Shown piece by piece: positions 17,761-26,971 of a stretch of 64,000 bases of DNA; the stretch's first letter is position 1, and every line of letters begins with the position of its first letter. The stretch covers positions 3,059,001 through 3,123,000 of the forward strand of contig NZ_OY760916.1 of the NCBI RefSeq assembly GCF_963664075.1, given 5' to 3'. The notes below the pieces were generated by a model. That model saw only the letters and a program-made list of their open reading frames with translations. It did not search any database and was not told where the DNA came from. A program made the position numbers and the translations under genes. This DNA comes from an uncultured Desulfobulbus sp. (GTDB lineage Bacteria > Desulfobacterota > Desulfobulbia > Desulfobulbales > Desulfobulbaceae).

Positions 17761-19731
17761 TTATCCAGCCAGCAGCAACGGAGGTTGCAGCGCATTGCCC
17801 TGCATAGCATCAATATTGAGTGCAGCCAATATCTCCAACTGCTCCTCTGTTTCCACATTTTTTATCACCACCTGCACTCCAAGGCTATGGGCCACGGAAC
17901 AAAGAGACTCTATAAAAAAGCGTACATCTTTATCTTTACGTAGGAGTTCATCGGCGATTGCCCGATCGATTTTGACATAGTCCGGTGTCAGCCACTGAAG
18001 GTAACTAAAATCGGCAAGCCCCTGACCAAAATGATCGATACCTATGCCGTGTCCTGCTTGCCGCATAGCATCAGCAAATTCTCTTACCCGTTCACCACCA
18101 ATGTGGAGTTGAGGCTCAGGAAATTCAAGATCAAAAAAGAAGCCCTCGCGACCGCAGCGCCCAAGGGTGGTGCTCAACCATTGGAAAAAAACAGGGTCTG
18201 CCAAAGAACTGGCAGAAATATTCAACGCGAGACGTTTGGGTAACAAGGGCCGCATGGCGGTGCTCAACAACTGGTCCACGATCATCTGCTCAAGATCGGC
18301 TGCCAGGCCAAACTGCTCGGCCATTGCAATATACATGGCCAGAGACTGATGCCTGCCCTCACTGTCAATCACCCGTGCGTACACCTCATGGCCCAGCGGA
18401 TGTTCAAGATTGCCTTTTTGCACCGTGGGTTGAGCGTAAAAAATGATATTTTTATCCGCAATCAAGTCAAGAATTGACTGTTTGTAATGCATTCGTCCCT
18501 GAAGGGCGCATTCCACCTCACCATTGAGGGAAAGTATTTCCAGTCCCCCCTCTCCATGACTCCGAGCTTGCGTTAGCGCCATATCTGCAGCCGCAAGCAG
18601 ATTGGAGAGCGAGGGAGCCTGATCTTCGAAACAGACGCCACCTGCAGCAAGAAGCCCTGTCTCTGAGGAAAGACTGGGAGGCTGGTGAACAGGCCGATAT
18701 TCAGACGGAAAGACCTCATCCCAAAATTCCTGCACACCAAGAATATCCACTCCGGGAAAAAAGACTGCCATATCTCCTCCTCCCAGACGAGCCAGGACCG
18801 CATCGGAAAAGCGACGACAGCCGACCTGAAGATGGGTTGCCACATCCTGAAGTATCTGGTCTCCCTGCTCATAGCCATGTTGATCATTAATGGCTTTTAA
18901 ACCTTGCACCTGAAGAAGAATAAATGTTCCGGTTATCTGGTTGGCGGTGTCAGCCAGCCGTGCTTCGATCTGTGCCTGAAGATAGCGTCTGTTACCAAGC
19001 CCTGTCAGGGGATCGAGATATACCTGCTCTTTGAGTTTTTCTGCAGCGGCTGCGTGCTCATTGAAAATCTGCCCAATACGTGTGGTCATGGTGTTCATGG
19101 CCTCAACGACCCGTCTAAGCTCACGGGTACGCGGGATTTGCAGCTGGACATCAAAGCGACGCCCCATTAAAGCATTAGCCTGTTCTTCAATACGTTTGAG
19201 TGGTTGGAGGATGGAGCGCAATACCCCCCCTCCTATAACAACGAAAATGCACCAGGTCAGCCCACACCACAGAGCTGTTTTGCGGGCAGCCTGCCATAGA
19301 TTTTGGTAAGCACCATCAAGACGACTGGCAATTCGAACGATTCCTGTCTGCACCCAGCCCCGCATCACTTTGGCCTCAGCCTGGGGCACAGGCAAATCAA
19401 TCTGGGCGCTGAACCAGGGGGGGACCGGCAGTACCAGATTATCTTGCTGTCGTGCAACTCGGGTTTGCCCCTCGTTATCCAAAAGCTCTATGGAGAGATA
19501 GGTACCGCTGTCAAAGAGAGCATCTATCATGGTCTCCATAATGGCCAGCTCATTTTGCCCCTGGACAGATGAAAGAGCTAAGCCAAGGAAGTTGGCACTT
19601 TCCTGGGTCTGCGACTCAATCTGCTGGGCTAGATAATCGCGAGTGCGTTTCACCTCCCCTAACCAGAGCAGCGAACACAAACACAACAAAATCACAAAAG
19701 TGCTGAGCATGAGCTGTCTGTACAAAGTCAT
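17761..19731 (-). CDS. lapD: LapD-type c-di-GMP receptor with degenerate GGDEF and EAL domains
   Basis: 656 aa from ATG 19731 (MTLYRQL). Order: membrane segment (about 7-24), periplasmic LapD/MoxY-type domain (about 25-150), second membrane segment (about 152-172), HAMP (LQPLKRIEEQANALMG), GGDEF-like domain and EAL-like domain. The GGDEF signature is GGGDM and the EAL signature EVYAR; the loop DDFG is IDHFG and the later catalytic Glu position is Lys (IKNVET), so neither enzyme activity is expected. This is the LapD pattern: cytoplasmic c-di-GMP binding is relayed through HAMP to a periplasmic domain that captures the LapG protease. The LapG gene is directly upstream (243-bp gap), which strongly supports the call. 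Confidence 0.9.
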   Translation of the reverse strand: MTLYRQLMLSTFVILLCLCSLLWLGEVKRTRDYLAQQIESQTQESANFLGLALSSVQGQNELAIMETMIDALFDSGTYLSIELLDNEGQTRVARQQDNLVLPVPPWFSAQIDLPVPQAEAKVMRGWVQTGIVRIASRLDGAYQNLWQAARKTALWCGLTWCIFVVIGGGVLRSILQPLKRIEEQANALMGRRFDVQLQIPRTRELRRVVEAMNTMTTRIGQIFNEHAAAAEKLKEQVYLDPLTGLGNRRYLQAQIEARLADTANQITGTFILLQVQGLKAINDQHGYEQGDQILQDVATHLQVGCRRFSDAVLARLGGGDMAVFFPGVDILGVQEFWDEVFPSEYRPVHQPPSLSSETGLLAAGGVCFEDQAPSLSNLLAAADMALTQARSHGEGGLEILSLNGEVECALQGRMHYKQSILDLIADKNIIFYAQPTVQKGNLEHPLGHEVYARVIDSEGRHQSLAMYIAMAEQFGLAADLEQMIVDQLLSTAMRPLLPKRLALNISASSLADPVFFQWLSTTLGRCGREGFFFDLEFPEPQLHIGGERVREFADAMRQAGHGIGIDHFGQGLADFSYLQWLTPDYVKIDRAIADELLRKDKDVRFFIESLCSVAHSLGVQVVIKNVETEEQLEILAALNIDAMQGNALQPPLLLAG

Positions 19732-19974
19732 AGATCTGTGGCCCTCATTCGTTTTACCAAGTTTGTCATTTACTGAATCCGGTTTTAGTCTACTGGACCA
19801 TTGGGGGAACAACCTGACTTATATTGTACAATATTTTTGAAATTTTATAGAAAAATCAGGCTCTCCCCAAAAAAACAAACTTGGACAGAAGAGGATGACC
19901 ACAATCCGGGATAAAGAAGAGAGGGGGATGTGTGCCCCAGATATCGTTCAAAGGCGGGCTTGGATAGGAAAAAT

Positions 19975-20679
19975 CTACAGCTCCTCCATTCTATGAAGGA
20001 GCTCACGCCAGGGACGGATACGGCGGCTATGGCCAATACGTTCTCCCTTCCCCATCTTTTTATTTTTCCAGAGAGTGCTTGCGTTAAAACTATAGATAGG
20101 AACGAGGTCGCTACGTTCTGAAGCAGGTTTGATGGTATTGATAATGTTATCCAAGATCCAAGGCTCTCTCCCTGGAAGTGGATAATAGGCCAGCACAAGA
20201 TGGCTTTGATTGAGCGGGGTGGCAAAAACGTAATTCAAAGCGAGTTTATCACTCGCCACGCCGAGTTGAATGAGAGAAAAATATTTGGCTACTGCGAAAT
20301 CTTCACAATCTCCTCCCCCGGAGGCAATAAATTCCACGGGCGTGGCCCAATAATCTGGCTTGCCCCAATGATGAATATCACTGATGAAAACATAATGATT
20401 CAAATAACTATTGACCGCTTCAACCAGCTCCAGTTCATCAGTTCCGAGGCCTACCATAAACTGTTGCCAATGCAGGAGCCGGTCCATCCCCTTAGAACCA
20501 TAGCTCTGTTGTGCCCAGGTTAAGGTCTTTTCATCAACGTTAAGAGAAGAGTGTGCATATATGAGCTTGCTGCTGAGTAATGAAGCTACAATCAATAAAA
20601 GACTGAGAACCAGACAGGCTCTCAGCAGACGGCGCACTTTACTTCGTGTATTAGGTGACAACGTCGCTGGTAGCTTCAC
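19975..20679 (-). CDS. lapG: LapG-type periplasmic transglutaminase-like cysteine protease
   Basis: 234 aa. An N-terminal hydrophobic segment (about 18-40) directs it to the periplasm. The catalytic triad of the BTLCP family is visible: Cys in SGGGDCEDFAVAKYF, His in NQSHLVLAYY and Asp in WILDNI. In characterised systems LapG cleaves the N-terminal retention module of large adhesins unless LapD, bound to c-di-GMP, sequesters it. The start appears to be GTG 20679 (MKLPATL), 19 nt after the stop of the PEP-CTERM gene, so the two are in one transcript with lapD downstream. The C-terminal tail is strongly basic (KNKKMGKGERIGHSRRIRP). Confidence 0.9.
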   Translation of the reverse strand: MKLPATLSPNTRSKVRRLLRACLVLSLLLIVASLLSSKLIYAHSSLNVDEKTLTWAQQSYGSKGMDRLLHWQQFMVGLGTDELELVEAVNSYLNHYVFISDIHHWGKPDYWATPVEFIASGGGDCEDFAVAKYFSLIQLGVASDKLALNYVFATPLNQSHLVLAYYPLPGREPWILDNIINTIKPASERSDLVPIYSFNASTLWKNKKMGKGERIGHSRRIRPWRELLHRMEEL

Positions 20680-20698
20680 TGTTTATGTTATGCAAGGT

Positions 20699-21493
20699 TT
20701 ACTTGTTCAATCTTCTTCTGCCGATCCCTGCCAGGGCAAGCAGGCCGAGCCCCAGAAGCGCCGCAGTTCCGGGTTCAGGAACAACGGTTACGCTTGAGAT
20801 CGGAGGTGAAGGATCCGGTGACCAAGGCAGAACATCTGCCTGACGGACGCTACTTCGTTTGGGTACGGGTACGGGGGGAAACGTAAGCTCCAACGCTTCT
20901 GGCTCCAGAGTCGGTTCGTGCCCCGCAGAGGGAGATAAATCGATATCGTTGCAGCAATAGGTTCGCGCAGTCCGTTCTCCATCCGTGATGTATTGATCTC
21001 CTTTAGGCAGTTTAATCGGCTTCGTCGTGGGACCAATGACATCCCCCTTTCTGTGGGCGACATAGGCGATGACATCTTCTTTCAGACTGCCAATTTTAGC
21101 CTCGTCCCAATTAAAACCGGCGTAATAGACAGACAGAGTAGGATCATTTTCAACGGTACGCCGAAAATCTTCAATACTTTGTACACTTCTTTTTTTACAA
21201 AGCCCATACCATTGGCCATTTTTTTCACTGCTGGCATCTGTAAGGTCGGCCAATTCTGGAGATACTTGACTTGGCAGGGTACCATAAATTTTTCTGGTTG
21301 CTGGCAAGGCTAGCCTCGCAGCATTCTTTTTGTCAATTTCGACAAATAGAGGTTCATCGGGCGAATACTTTCTAGTTACATACCAACCTGCCGAACCTAC
21401 ACAAACTATAAGCAACAGAGTGCTTACGACTGTTCTAACCAATAGCTTGCCAAATGAGGTAAGCTGTTTCCTAATTCGTTTTCGCTCTTGCAT
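20699..21493 (-). CDS. PEP-CTERM sorting-domain protein, function unknown
   Basis: 264 aa from ATG 21493 (MQERKRI). It has an N-terminal membrane segment or signal (about residues 18-40) and a C-terminal PEP-CTERM tripartite signal: VPEPGTAALLG, a hydrophobic stretch (LGLLALAG), then GRRRLNK. By family knowledge this is recognised by an exosortase (EpsH) that processes surface or EPS-linked proteins; no exosortase gene is in the window. The middle has two Cys pockets (YGLCKKRS and TYCCNDID) and a Pro/Ser-rich stretch ahead of the anchor. It is the first gene of an operon with lapG and lapD. No clear ribosome-binding site precedes the ATG; an in-frame GTG at 21520 is an alternative. Confidence 0.75.
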   Translation of the reverse strand: MQERKRIRKQLTSFGKLLVRTVVSTLLLIVCVGSAGWYVTRKYSPDEPLFVEIDKKNAARLALPATRKIYGTLPSQVSPELADLTDASSEKNGQWYGLCKKRSVQSIEDFRRTVENDPTLSVYYAGFNWDEAKIGSLKEDVIAYVAHRKGDVIGPTTKPIKLPKGDQYITDGERTARTYCCNDIDLSPSAGHEPTLEPEALELTFPPVPVPKRSSVRQADVLPWSPDPSPPISSVTVVPEPGTAALLGLGLLALAGIGRRRLNK

Positions 21494-21813
21494 ACCGACA
21501 CCAATAATTATTTGAGACACTTCTCCATAAAGCAAAAACCATGCCTTTTTCTTAAAAAACTACAGAATAAATAATTCAGGCAATAATATCAGAGGATTAC
21601 AAATTAAAGAGATCCTCTTCTTGCATGAGTGCTGAAAGGATATATTTCAAAATCCAATTTTCCGAACTACAGACAATCTGCCTTCCGAATAAAAGGAATT
21701 ATAGAGAGAAGTGGAGCAAGTGCAAAGGAAAGAATAGAAAAAAAGGGAGAAGAGGACAAAAAAAAGCCCCGAACCAAACGGTTCGGGGCCTTGAGTTGTG
21801 TTGGGAGAAAATT
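21494..21813. other. Intergenic region between gltD-like gene and PEP-CTERM gene
   Basis: 320 bases, AT-rich, without a credible gene. It should contain the promoter of the PEP-CTERM/lapG/lapD operon at its left side; the right side holds the glutamate-synthase terminator (listed separately). I could not assign a -35/-10 pair with confidence. Confidence 0.5.
21758..21789 (-). terminator. Terminator of the glutamate synthase operon
   Basis: A perfect 10-bp GC-rich stem (GCCCCGAACC at 21766-21775, GGTTCGGGGC at 21780-21789) with loop AAAC, bordered on the left by eight A, giving a U-run on the minus strand. Confidence 0.93.
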
Positions 21814-24174
21814 TTAGAAAGGCCGCATAACCCAGATGCCACAGGGACAGGTATCAGCGCAGAATCCGCAGGCGATACATTTCTCATCCTCGGACACGTA
21901 TTCGTAGCTGACACCATCGGCGCCTGCAACGATCTCTCGGCGGAAGATCGCGCCGGTGGGACAGACTGTTTCACAAAGATGACAGTCACGGCAGGAACCG
22001 CAGCTCAGACAGCGGGCAGCCTGCTGGTCCTCGGTGCGACCACGATCGGTGACCGGGTCGTAGTGGGCCAGAGTCAATGATTCGTAGTCAACCATCCGCT
22101 GACGGAAGGGCAGCCAGTCTTCTCCATTGATGGTGGCGAGCAGATAGTCGGCGGTCCGCTTACCCGCGCCCAGAGCGTTGGTTGCCAGACCGGGTTTTTC
22201 AACATCACCCACCGCCAGTATTTGAGGATCGGAGGTACGTCCAGCCTCATCGGTCTTAATCCATGAGGCACCGGCCACCTTGACCACCTCAACGGAATCA
22301 GGCAAGAAGGGAAGGCTTGGAATATCACCAATCGAGATAATCACTGTCTGCGCAGGCAGCACGGTCCCATCGGAACCGATCACGCCCTCAGCGGTGACCT
22401 CTTTGGTCATGAACGGCCATTTAAAGGTGGCGCCAAGTTCCTCGGCAGCGGCACGCTCTTTACCAAAGGCCTGAGGTTTCTGGACATCGATCAAAGTGAC
22501 CTGATCTGCGCCCAGACGATAGGCCTCGGCGGCAACGTCACAGCCAACGTTCCCCGCACCGATAACCACCACCTGTTTGCCGGTTTTCATGGGGCTGTCG
22601 CTTTTGGCGGCCTTAAGGTAATCCAGCGCCGGAATGACCTGCTCGTGACCGGGGAAAGACAGCGTACGCGGCTGATGGGTACCAACAGCAACCACCACGT
22701 AATCAAAGTCTTTCTTGAGCTCTTCAACTGTATCTTTACTCAAGGTCGCTTCAAGATTGACATGGAGGTTGTCCGTTTTCATGAAACGATCGATTTCCAC
22801 ATCCCATACGGCCTGGGAGAGACGCTCCCAAGGGATGGTCTGAGCGAGCTTACCACCAAGGCGATTATCGCGCTCAAAGATATGTGCTTCAACCCCATTA
22901 AGGGCCAGATGCCAGGCAGCTGCCATACCAGCGGGACCACCACCGATAATAGCCACCTTCTTGCCGACCGGATCTTTGGCCTTAGGCGGATCAACGGCAT
23001 GCACTGCACGACCGAGCACCGAGGCGTCGATGGAGTAGTCGATTTTCTCACGCGAACAGTTCTGAATACAGAGGTTCGGACAGATAGTGCCGCAGACAGA
23101 GGCAGGCAACGGCGTGTAGCGCAACAGCATCTCGTAGGCTTCTTCGGTACGGCCTTCACGAATCAGACGCAAACGGTCAATGGTCGGAATATGAATGGGG
23201 CAGAAAAAGGTACAGGGAGCAGCAGAGTCACGGTTGGCCCAGAAGGGTTTTTTCCGACGGAACTCACCGGTCTCGACCACGCCGATAACATCACGCTCCA
23301 GACCAGGGGCCAGGTCACGCAAGGGATCGCCGCCGCCAAAACCCCGGTCCCAGATACGGCGCCGGAACTCCGCCATGGGCATGGGGCCGGAGAACATCAG
23401 GGCCCGCTCCTGGGGAGTAATCGCTGAGAGGGCGTTCCACTCCTCGCGAATAGTTAAGCTTGCAAGCAGTTCGCTGCGACCGATCTTCTCCAGGTACTCA
23501 GGCATATTAGTACTGAGCCACTGCCAGTCTTCATCCCCGATGGGGGCGAGCACCGCGTTGTTTTTGGAGTATGATTCGTCAATGGGGCCACGGAAAAGAA
23601 TCTTTCCACCAACCATACCGACGCAGGGCCGGTAACCAAGGACATTGGCCGCATTTTTGGCTTCCACACCACAGACAACACCGATACCACCGCAGTTGAA
23701 CTCGGCAAAGGTATCGCCCACCGAACCAAGGACCCACATCTCGGGGCGCTCGTAATCCGGGTTCCATTTGGTCATGGTCAGACCGCGGGCTCCAATGGAG
23801 CCGCCGATCATTACCCGGCCGCCAGCCATGGCGTTACAGGCGCCGTTGGTGGCGTCCCCCTTGACAATGACATCGGCGCCGATATTGAGGTAGCCGACAT
23901 CATCGGAGGTTGAGCCCTCACAGATGATGGTGGAGCCGGGCATGCCCATACAACCAAGGCGCTGCCCCGCAGGTCCTTTGACCCGAATGGTCAGGGGGCG
24001 CTCTTTCGTGCCCAGACGCAGACCGATGTTATGCTGACCAAAAGATTCAAGAATCAGCTCATCGGCATCTGCTGCTGCAGTACGGACCGCCTCTTCGAAA
24101 TCTTTTGACGATATCCGTCGCCCCTGCTCATCAAGGCCGCGGACAGTGAGAGTATTTTGCTTTGTATCGCTCAT
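21814..24174 (-). CDS. Glutamate synthase: GXGXG domain fused to GltD-type FAD/NAD(P) oxidoreductase with ferredoxin domain
   Basis: 786 aa, a three-part fusion. Residues 1 to about 245 are the GXGXG beta-helix domain normally at the C-terminus of GltB (LIGADVIVKGDATNG-like repeats of Gly). From about 320 the protein is GltD-like: Fe-S Cys (CTFFCPIHIP, CGTICPNLCIQNC), FAD site VAIIGGGPAGMAAAW (about 408) and NAD(P) site VVVIGAGNVGCDVAAEA (about 536). The end carries further clusters (CLSCGSCRDCHLCETVC and CIACGFCADTCPCG, about 722-778). Together with the two upstream genes it forms an NAD(P)H- or ferredoxin-linked glutamate synthase. Last gene of the operon, followed by a strong terminator. 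Confidence 0.85.
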   Translation of the reverse strand: MSDTKQNTLTVRGLDEQGRRISSKDFEEAVRTAAADADELILESFGQHNIGLRLGTKERPLTIRVKGPAGQRLGCMGMPGSTIICEGSTSDDVGYLNIGADVIVKGDATNGACNAMAGGRVMIGGSIGARGLTMTKWNPDYERPEMWVLGSVGDTFAEFNCGGIGVVCGVEAKNAANVLGYRPCVGMVGGKILFRGPIDESYSKNNAVLAPIGDEDWQWLSTNMPEYLEKIGRSELLASLTIREEWNALSAITPQERALMFSGPMPMAEFRRRIWDRGFGGGDPLRDLAPGLERDVIGVVETGEFRRKKPFWANRDSAAPCTFFCPIHIPTIDRLRLIREGRTEEAYEMLLRYTPLPASVCGTICPNLCIQNCSREKIDYSIDASVLGRAVHAVDPPKAKDPVGKKVAIIGGGPAGMAAAWHLALNGVEAHIFERDNRLGGKLAQTIPWERLSQAVWDVEIDRFMKTDNLHVNLEATLSKDTVEELKKDFDYVVVAVGTHQPRTLSFPGHEQVIPALDYLKAAKSDSPMKTGKQVVVIGAGNVGCDVAAEAYRLGADQVTLIDVQKPQAFGKERAAAEELGATFKWPFMTKEVTAEGVIGSDGTVLPAQTVIISIGDIPSLPFLPDSVEVVKVAGASWIKTDEAGRTSDPQILAVGDVEKPGLATNALGAGKRTADYLLATINGEDWLPFRQRMVDYESLTLAHYDPVTDRGRTEDQQAARCLSCGSCRDCHLCETVCPTGAIFRREIVAGADGVSYEYVSEDEKCIACGFCADTCPCGIWVMRPF

Positions 24175-24205
24175 AGTTCAAAAAGTCCTGTGCTTGAATC
24201 CTATC

Positions 24206-25846
24206 TCAGCAGATGTAGTTAATCTGCAGCCGGTCCGCAATGTCCTTATCATCGATACCCAACGCATCGGACATACCGATGGGCAGACTCTGAGAACGAC
24301 CGAGCGGTGCCATGATCTTTTTCATTTCGGTGCGGATGGACATGAACACGTCCACCACGCGCTGGGCGACGTCATCCGGATCAAGGCGGCGATAGAGTTT
24401 TGGATTCTGGCTGGTAATACCTTTCGGACAGAGGCCAACGTTACAGACGTTACAACGGCCAAGCTCGTTGCCCAGACAGCCAGCGCAGGCCTGCATGATG
24501 TACTTACCGATGTGAACACCGGAAGCACCCAGCATAACAAGCGCCATACCGTTCTGGGTGACGTTGCCGTTCTTGCCCACGCCACCGGCGGCAAAGAGTG
24601 GAATCTCGTTCTGACGGCCCTGACGGACCAGATCAAGATAACACTCACGCACGTTGGAGGCGATGGGATGGCCGGTGGCGTCCATGCTGACATTGTAGGC
24701 AGCACCGGTACCGCCATCGATACCATCAATCAACAGCGCTCCGGCGTAAGGGTTACGTACCAGGTTGTTGAGCACAGCCTTGGCCGAGGTGGAACCGGAA
24801 ATTTTCGGATACACCGGAACCCGGAAACCAAAGGCCATGGACATGGTCTGGATCATCTTCATAACACTCTCCTCAATGGAGTAGAGTGTCTGGTGGACCG
24901 GAGGCGACGGCAGGTCAACGCCTTCAGGTACACCGCGCAGACGGGCGATCAGCTTGGAGACCTTGAACCACATCAGAAGACCACCATCACCGGGCTTGGC
25001 CCCCTGACCGTATTTGATCTCGATCGCGGCCGGATCACACTGCATCTCGGGAATAGCGCGGATGATCTCATCCCAGCCAAAGTAACCGGAGGCGATCTGG
25101 AGGATGATATACTTCAGGAACGGGCTTTTGAGCACCCAAGGAGGACAACCGCCCTCACCGGTGGCCATAACCACGGGAATGCCGAGTACCTCATTACAGT
25201 AGGCAACCCCCTGCAACAGGCCAAGCCACATGTTGGGCGAAAGCGCACCAAAGGACATGGATCCAATCACAAAGGGGAAGATCTCACGGGTCGGCGGAAT
25301 CCACTCACCGGCGAGTTTACGCCGCATGTACTCCTCAGGGGGAAGGACGCGGCCCAGAATCGTATTGATGTTGAACTCATGACGCCCGGCATCCAGAGCG
25401 GGATCGGTCAGCATCGAGATGCGACCAAAGGAGATCCGATCCAGGACGGTTTTGCCACTGGCGTTCCGACGACCACCACGTTTGGGGGCATCGCCCTTCT
25501 GGTTCATCAGAAAGTTGGCACGATGCTCGTTATCGTTGGCATGGGGACCGATGGCCTCATTGGGGCAGACAGAGGCACACATGCCACAACCAATACAGCG
25601 GTTGGCAATCTTGGTGGACTGGCGGATACCGGTGAAGTGCCGGTATTCATTCCCCCGTTTTTTCTGGAGCACATCAAGTTTGGGGACACGCTGGCGGAAG
25701 TAGGACAGCGATATGGCCCCTACCGGACAGGCAGCAGTGCAACGCCCACAGAGGGTGCAGCGATCCTCCCGGTGTTCAATAATCCAGGGGAGGTCGTGAT
25801 AACTTAAGCTGCTTGGGGAAGTGTAAATTGATCGAACTGAGACCAT
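24206..25846 (-). CDS. Glutamate synthase FMN/synthase-domain subunit with N-terminal ferredoxin domain
   Basis: 546 aa. Two [4Fe-4S] motifs at the N-terminus (CTLCGRCTAACPVGA near 30 and CIGCGMCASVCPNEA near 80) precede the FMN-binding glutamate synthase domain, with MSFGALSPNMWLGL, KYGQGAKPGDGG, GGTGAA and a Cys cluster (CAGCLGNELGRCNVCNVGLC) near 455-475. It makes glutamate from 2-oxoglutarate using ammonia delivered by the amidotransferase subunit. ATG 25846 has AAGGA 8 nt upstream and lies 43 nt inside the amidotransferase gene, so translation is coupled. The split resembles the archaeal-type GltB arrangement rather than the single 1500-aa GltB of enterobacteria. Confidence 0.88.
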   Translation of the reverse strand: MVSVRSIYTSPSSLSYHDLPWIIEHREDRCTLCGRCTAACPVGAISLSYFRQRVPKLDVLQKKRGNEYRHFTGIRQSTKIANRCIGCGMCASVCPNEAIGPHANDNEHRANFLMNQKGDAPKRGGRRNASGKTVLDRISFGRISMLTDPALDAGRHEFNINTILGRVLPPEEYMRRKLAGEWIPPTREIFPFVIGSMSFGALSPNMWLGLLQGVAYCNEVLGIPVVMATGEGGCPPWVLKSPFLKYIILQIASGYFGWDEIIRAIPEMQCDPAAIEIKYGQGAKPGDGGLLMWFKVSKLIARLRGVPEGVDLPSPPVHQTLYSIEESVMKMIQTMSMAFGFRVPVYPKISGSTSAKAVLNNLVRNPYAGALLIDGIDGGTGAAYNVSMDATGHPIASNVRECYLDLVRQGRQNEIPLFAAGGVGKNGNVTQNGMALVMLGASGVHIGKYIMQACAGCLGNELGRCNVCNVGLCPKGITSQNPKLYRRLDPDDVAQRVVDVFMSIRTEMKKIMAPLGRSQSLPIGMSDALGIDDKDIADRLQINYIC

Positions 25847-26946
25847 ACTATAAGTTCCTTTCGCTCGGGTGAAATAATAACAGAGTGCTCCCGCATGGGC
25901 TGAAAATCAAGGGACGGATCACGGTCGGGCACCAGGGCATCGACACCGCACATCTCAGAGGCGATGGCCCATGCACCAGGACGACCACCAACGGTGGCCG
26001 GACGCATTTTCTTCTGATCCATAACCAGCATGCAGGTTTCATCAGGCAGGGTGGCGATAATCGCGTTGGGGCCGTCAATAATCAAACGACGGCAGGCGGC
26101 CCGCAGCCCTTTGAGGAAATCACCGTTGGGATGCGCATCCAGCTCTTCGCTCTTCAGCGGGGTAATGACGTGTTTATAGAGCTCCAGCGGCAGCTTCAGC
26201 TTCTTGGTTACGTAATGGAGGATATGGGTGAAGGTCTCCGAATCGGAGTGATAGCCCATATAGCCGGGAATGTTTTTCCCCAAAAGCCACTCTTTGATCG
26301 GGACATAGGCGGTGTTCTCACCGTTGGTCATGGTCCCGATTCCCTGAATGAAGAAGGGGTGGCAGGCGTAGAGATTGATACCGTAGTTGGTGTTCTGACG
26401 TCCCTGGGCCATGACCACACGGGCCTTGATGCGACCGTCATTGAGCCCCAGTGCATCGCCAACCTCAAGCGGCCAGCCGACCTCTTTGAGCATGACCACG
26501 TCACGATAGAGGGAGAAGACTGTGAGATCGCCACCGTGAGCTTCACCATCTGCACGAATGGCCAGACGAATCTCCAGCAGTTTATCGTCGAGCTCTTCCG
26601 GGGTGAGGTTAATCCAGGCCTCGGGAATACGATAGACCCGAACCATGTAATTAAACCGGTCCTTGGCCTCGATCAATTCCGGGCGGCGGTCAAACTCGTG
26701 GGCATACTTGATCTGGAATCCCTTGTTCCCCATCCAGTCTGTAAGCCGATGAAAGGCGGCTTCAGTGTGGGCGATTCCAGAAAGGACCACATGGTGGGGT
26801 TTCATTTTAAAGTCTTCAAATTCCACCCCGCGCAGCAACAGGCCAAGCCCGCTACCGTCGTACCCTTCCTGCATGGCCTCCATGGCCGTGAGGACTTCAT
26901 AGGGTGAAAAGGGTGTATCTGCGCTTTTTAAGGCTAATCGGCACAT
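25804..26946 (-). CDS. Class II glutamine amidotransferase subunit of glutamate synthase
   Basis: 380 aa from ATG 26946 (MCRLALKS). Cys2 right after the initiator Met is the nucleophile of N-terminal-nucleophile class II amidotransferases, which strongly fixes this start; AGGAG lies 7 nt upstream. It hydrolyses glutamine and passes ammonia to the synthase subunit. Segments such as EGYDGSGLGLLLRG and the later NGDFLKGLRAACRRLIIDGPN fit the GltB1-type stand-alone domain. First gene of the three-gene glutamate synthase operon. A dispersed element (copy B) ends 25 nt upstream of the start, inside the leader. Confidence 0.87.
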   Translation of the reverse strand: MCRLALKSADTPFSPYEVLTAMEAMQEGYDGSGLGLLLRGVEFEDFKMKPHHVVLSGIAHTEAAFHRLTDWMGNKGFQIKYAHEFDRRPELIEAKDRFNYMVRVYRIPEAWINLTPEELDDKLLEIRLAIRADGEAHGGDLTVFSLYRDVVMLKEVGWPLEVGDALGLNDGRIKARVVMAQGRQNTNYGINLYACHPFFIQGIGTMTNGENTAYVPIKEWLLGKNIPGYMGYHSDSETFTHILHYVTKKLKLPLELYKHVITPLKSEELDAHPNGDFLKGLRAACRRLIIDGPNAIIATLPDETCMLVMDQKKMRPATVGGRPGAWAIASEMCGVDALVPDRDPSLDFQPMREHSVIISPERKELIVWSQFDQFTLPQAA

Positions 26947-26971
26947 GAACGGCTCCTGAAAGGTCACTCTT

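Noticed and set aside
24146-25807. Long plus-strand open frame (553 aa) opposite the glutamate synthase FMN subunit
   Set aside because: It mirrors the codon structure of the real gene on the other strand, is His/Thr/Gly-rich without any domain, and the minus-strand protein has clear ferredoxin and FMN motifs.
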